Part shown: positions 60,025 through 64,000 of the stretch, one piece after another
Numbering within the stretch: position 1 is the first letter of the stretch
Layout of the letters: each line of letters starts with the position of its first letter
Origin: Primulina eburnea
Lineage: Eukaryota > Streptophyta > Magnoliopsida > Lamiales > Gesneriaceae
Direction: 5' to 3'
Length of the DNA: 64,000 bases
NCBI RefSeq assembly: GCF_022965805.1
Contig: NC_133106.1
Span: 38,443,881-38,507,880, forward strand
Program-made: the position numbers and the translations under genes
Notes under the pieces: model-generated
What the model saw: only the letters and a program-made list of their open reading frames with translations
The model's database searches: none
Told to the model about the DNA's origin: nothing

Positions 60025-60105
<81 letters not shown>
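60025..60105. repeat. TA microsatellite, about 40 repeats
   Basis: Perfect TA run immediately after the Helitron-like CTAG end. Its length may be unstable or mis-assembled. Confidence 0.95.
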
Positions 60106-60109
<4 letters not shown>

Positions 60110-61345
60110 AACCTTAATTCCAAGAGGGGCCTGCTATTCTCCAAAAATTATACCTACAATAATGTGGAGATGTTTGCATTTGGATTTGCAAACATGACAT
60201 TTTGTCAAAGAAATTGTTATGAAAAATTTAAACCTGGTCGCCCTTCTTTAGGCACAAACCAAATCATCGTGCATTCTAGTCACGAACCATTTTGAAATAA
60301 CAATCTACCAGTGGAAATCCTTTTATGATACTCTCCAACAAAAGTAAGAAAAACAGAGTAAAAACTGCTATTTCTTGGACCTTTGGCCAAACACACCTCA
60401 TCAATTCAATCAAGTTGCAAAAATTGCACAGATAAACTAAAAATCTTGTGTAGAACTCCAATTTTCTTATTCTATTTTCTCTCGTGGAGTACAATACAAC
60501 AAAAAACGCCCTTATTGCAAAACTAAAGTGGGAACGTTACTTAACTAACATAAAAAGAGGTTCTATAAATAAGGAACAGAAAATAAGAATTCTTAAGTCA
60601 GCTCCTAGAAACTAAAGCAAACAGTTACAATTCAAGCAATCAGCAGACATCGATATTGACTATTTAGCAAATCTTCATACAATCAGCTCGACTCTTCCTA
60701 CATTGGCTTGTAAAGGTTGCAAACCAAATTAAACAGAAAATTTCTTGAAAAATGAAAGTAAGAAAATCCCAAGGAGTCACATAAAACACACCGGAAAAGA
60801 GCCGCGATCTCAGGAAGTGCACCATCAGCACCAAGTAATAACCGCTCAGATCTACAAAAAACATAATCAAGTAATAAGAAGGGCGAGATTTCAGTTCACT
60901 CCCGAGAAAAATCTGCACCCACACCCTCCAGAATCGAAATCTGCCGACAACAAATTTCTCCCAAATTTCGTTCCAAGCAAACAATTCCTTGGCATATTTC
61001 AGCTCCGAAATAAACCCTCGACACAGGAAAAATTAGTAAATATTATATGCTACTGTATCTATCGTTCACTTCAGACCTCAGCTATCAGAGTACTCAGCTG
61101 ATATTTTCTTTTTAATGGGTGGCGTGTAGGGTAAGGTGGGGTTCCGCTTTTTCCACAATATTATATTATCGCAATGTGAGACTAACGTGCGCCATTGAAG
61201 GAGAGAGGCGGTGACGTCATTCACGTCAACCTTTAGAGTTTGGGGCCATTTTAATATATCGTGTGGCGTCGGTGCACAGTGGATCACTACTCATTTTGAC
61301 GGCGAGTCGTTAATGAGCCGTTAAAACCCCATCTTTTGTAAACTT
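60106..61345. other. Unassigned region with leader-like DNA
   Basis: Less AT-rich than its neighbours. The minus strand is open from 60984 to 60664 (106 codons), but the translation is Phe/Trp/Leu-rich with no family match. On the minus strand 60800-61030 looks like a spliced leader or untranslated exon. 61080-61320 has promoter-like GC-richer sequence with GTGACGTCAT (about 61211). A non-coding transcript or a gene start reading leftward is possible; no product can be named. Confidence 0.3.
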
Positions 61346-61349
61346 TTTT

Positions 61350-61510
61350 TGACAAAAATTTGTGTGAGACGATATCACGGGTCGTATTTGTGAGACATGT
61401 CTTTTATTTGGGTCATTCATGTAAAATATTACTTTTTATGCTAAAAATATCACTTTATATTGTTAATATGTATATGGTTGACCGATGGTCTCACATGAGA
61501 CTCACTCACT
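61350..61510 (-). mobile_element. Palindromic MITE-like repeat, copy D
   Basis: Reverse orientation: starts GACAAAAATTTGTGTGAGAC and ends GGTCTCACATGAGACTCACT. The core (TTATTTGGGTCATTCATG) matches the family. Confidence 0.72.
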
Positions 61511-62449
61511 TTTTTTATCCACCACTCTCAAGTTTTTTTTTTTAAATATTAATTAGCGCACACATATTGTTTTGTACAAATCTATATTATCTACATTCTT
61601 TAGAGTAACTAAAGTAAAAGAGTAAATTATTTAATTCCATAATTATATTTTTTATCTTATTAAAAATTTATTCAAATCATTCGATATTTTATATTGAAAA
61701 AAATTTAAACAAAATTCTCTTTTAAATCGAACAACTCTTCTAAATCGAAATAATTTCGTGTTAATTGTTTCATATTATTTGATCAAATAAAAAATGATAA
61801 TAATACATATAATGTGTGTGCATCTTTTACTAATAATATAATATCTTTAAGGGGTGTTATATAATTTTGACGTTGTGAAAATTTGGTCTTTGTGTTATCT
61901 TTATTTTTTGTAATTTTTTTTGTTATAGAGTTTTGATTTGAAGCTGAAAAATATATAATGTCTTGTCAACACTATCTAAAAATTACAAAAAATTAAAATA
62001 TAAATGACTGAAATTCAATATTGACATCATAAAAAAATAAAATATTAAAGAGAAATTATAATTTTCCTTTTAAAAATGAAATCATAAAACTGAAATTATT
62101 TAAAAAGATGGAAATTTGTCATTTTGATCTTGTTTATTTGTCATTTTGTATGTTTTGTATGTTGTTAAACTCTTCGTTTTTGCCTATTATTTTTGTGGTT
62201 TTTTTTTTTTTTACAATTTTGGTCCGTGTCTAGTTGTGACGGCTACCAAATAATATTTAGGACAATATGTTCACCATCTCAACATCACATCAGCTAAAAA
62301 AACTAAAATTATCAAAAACTGAAAATATATAACTAACACCGAAATTAAAAATGAACAAACAAACATACAGATGATATAATTTGATATAGTATGTAAATTT
62401 AAATAAAAAGCGAGTATTTGTTGTCGAAAATCTTGGCTGCTTTAAAACT
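61511..62449. other. AT-rich intergenic DNA
   Basis: No gene, RNA or structured repeat recognised. Confidence 0.5.
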
Positions 62450-62636
62450 AAGAGTGAGTCTTATGTGAGACCATTTCGCGGATCATAATATGTGAGACAA
62501 GTCAACTCTACCTATATTCACAATAAAAAGTAATACTCTTAGTATAAAAAGTAATATTTTTTCATGGGTGACCCAAATAAGATATCCGTCTCACAAATAC
62601 AATTCCTGAGACCGTCTCACACAAATTTTTGTCTAA
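62450..62636 (+). mobile_element. Palindromic MITE-like repeat, copy E
   Basis: Starts GAGTCTTATGTGAGACCATT and ends GAGACCGTCTCACACAAATT, with the core TTCATGGGTGACCCAAATAA. Same orientation as copies A to C. Confidence 0.73.
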
Positions 62637-64000
62637 AATTAATATATTGTATGTAAATTTATTTATTTGGAACAATCCGTACAGTTATAGATGATGTAAT
62701 TTGATATAGTTTTTAGATTGTTGACACTTATGCTACATCTAGTTAATGTTTTAAAACGTTCATGTAAAGTGAGAAATGTTGATTTTAGTGAAAATGGCAT
62801 TTTATCATATATGTTTGTGAATTTGTGATTTAAATTATTATATGATCTAATTTTTGTTTACGTTGGGTATCTTTGTGTTTTGTTTGTAATTTTTAATATT
62901 TTTTGACATGACACTGATGTGTATGATAATAACGTGTGTTGTATCATATCTAACGTTCAAAAAAAAAAATACTAAGATTGTCAAAATAGAAAAAATATAA
63001 GATTAAAACTTAAATTTGATGATACAGATAACTAAAATCGAAAAAGAACAAATATACAAGACAAAAATTGTAATTTTGCCTATTGGACTTTTATGTATTC
63101 CGATATCGAAAGCCATGCATTTAGCTTAAGACCATTTTATGCCAAAAATAAATTAATTCATAATTTCCAAACTAGAGATTTTTAAAAAGGATTTAAGGGG
63201 AGTGAAAAATTCGTGAATATACAACACATAAAAATTGATGAATCAATATAAATATTTAAATCTTAACTAATAAAAATGTAGCTGGAGCATATAAATTTTC
63301 TTGGCTCGGCAGTTTCACAATCCCTTAATTGCGAATGCATATTTGACTGACTACATTAAATAAGATCACACCAAATCAAATTGATAAAACAAAAACATAG
63401 CAATTAATGATCAGAACAAAATCCACGAAACATTTTTGCAAATCCATTCCGTGCATGGATATATAATAAATACAATACGATCGTACGTCCAATAAAATAA
63501 GATAATTTAATGGAAAAGTGTATTGAACAAAGATTGACAGAGACGAAGAAGACAAGTCTATCAATATGTTTGGTAAAATGGTGAAGTAGTAATATTCAAA
63601 ATTCAAATTACCAGTGTGATCATTTAATTCTTAATTTATATATGCATATCATTGTTTCTTGATAGATTTAGTTTATTTATTGTTTGATTTATTTCACATT
63701 ATATTCTCTGCATGCTTTTACATGAAATTTTGTATTTTATAATTGTTAATAGAGACAAGTAAAGAGTAGTTGTTTATCTACTATAGGAAAAATAAACAAA
63801 ATACTCAATAAAATATGGATCACGAGCAACGTAATTTTTATGTTGCTATACGTAGTAGATCTCGGTAGATGAGATCCTATCTATCTGGGTATTACTCTCA
63901 CTTCATTTCAACTAGTAAGATCTTGCTACACATACAATTTCAAAAAAAAAAAAGTGGTCTTATATATGTATGAACAAATCTTGGCCATCCATCTTATCAC
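62637..64000. other. AT-rich intergenic DNA to the window edge
   Basis: Scattered poly-A and poly-T, no coding signal above chance and no recognised repeat ends. Confidence 0.5.

Noticed and set aside
60011..60295. ORF with a long Tyr-Ile run
   Set aside because: It is a translation of the TA microsatellite.
1..64000. tRNA, rRNA or snRNA genes
   Set aside because: I looked for tRNA B-box-like words and snRNA promoter elements by eye on both strands and found none convincing. A covariance-model scan would settle it.

Overview
This window is plant nuclear DNA, most likely from a eudicot. It is AT-rich, its genes are split by many GT-AG introns, promoters carry telo-boxes (AAACCCTAG) and TGGGCC motifs, and the repeats are typical plant ones (Ty3/Gypsy with a gag-protease ORF, Copia, LINE, MITEs, Helitron-like termini). 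The species cannot be named from sequence alone. A Lamiales or other asterid genome is only a guess.

Layout. 1-501 (-): 5' end of ARPC4 (Arp2/3 complex), running off the left edge. 3470-16950 (-): a nine-exon TBC domain RabGAP whose 8.5-kb second intron holds a young LTR retrotransposon (7343-14758, +) with gag-protease but no pol. 18.4-20.8 kb: a LINE relic and two copies of a palindromic MITE-like repeat. 22412-27376 (+): a 14-exon TFIIIB B''/BDP1 gene. 27.9-41.6 kb: an eEF1A cluster with two intact genes (28889-30670 and 39821-41595), one frameshifted and truncated pseudogene (37728-38203) and one leader-intron relic near 31.6 kb; a mitochondrial-type glycine-rich RNA-binding protein gene (33493-34893) lies between them. 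42843-43526 (+): a divergent SUMO gene. 46922-48875 (-): an X8-domain, GPI-anchored callose-binding protein. 49682-53206 (-): an ALE2-like receptor kinase. 53.5-60.0 kb: a repeat-rich block with Helitron-like ends, tandem and higher-order repeats, and a decayed Copia element inside. 60.0-64.0 kb: a long TA microsatellite, two more palindromic repeats and AT-rich DNA without recognisable genes.

The genes are ordinary housekeeping and signalling genes and are not functionally linked. They act in actin nucleation, Rab GTPase control, Pol III initiation, translation elongation, organellar RNA binding, SUMOylation, callose binding and receptor signalling. Only the eEF1A copies are linked by descent. 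No wholly new system was found. The most notable items are the pol-less retroelement with its nested hairpins and four-fold palindrome, the candidate Helitron with stacked 5' ends and a nested Copia, the two putative GC-AG introns, and the eEF1A birth-and-death cluster.

Exon structures were assembled by hand from splice consensus, reading-frame continuity and family knowledge. Every intact gene model below has exon lengths that sum to a whole number of codons.
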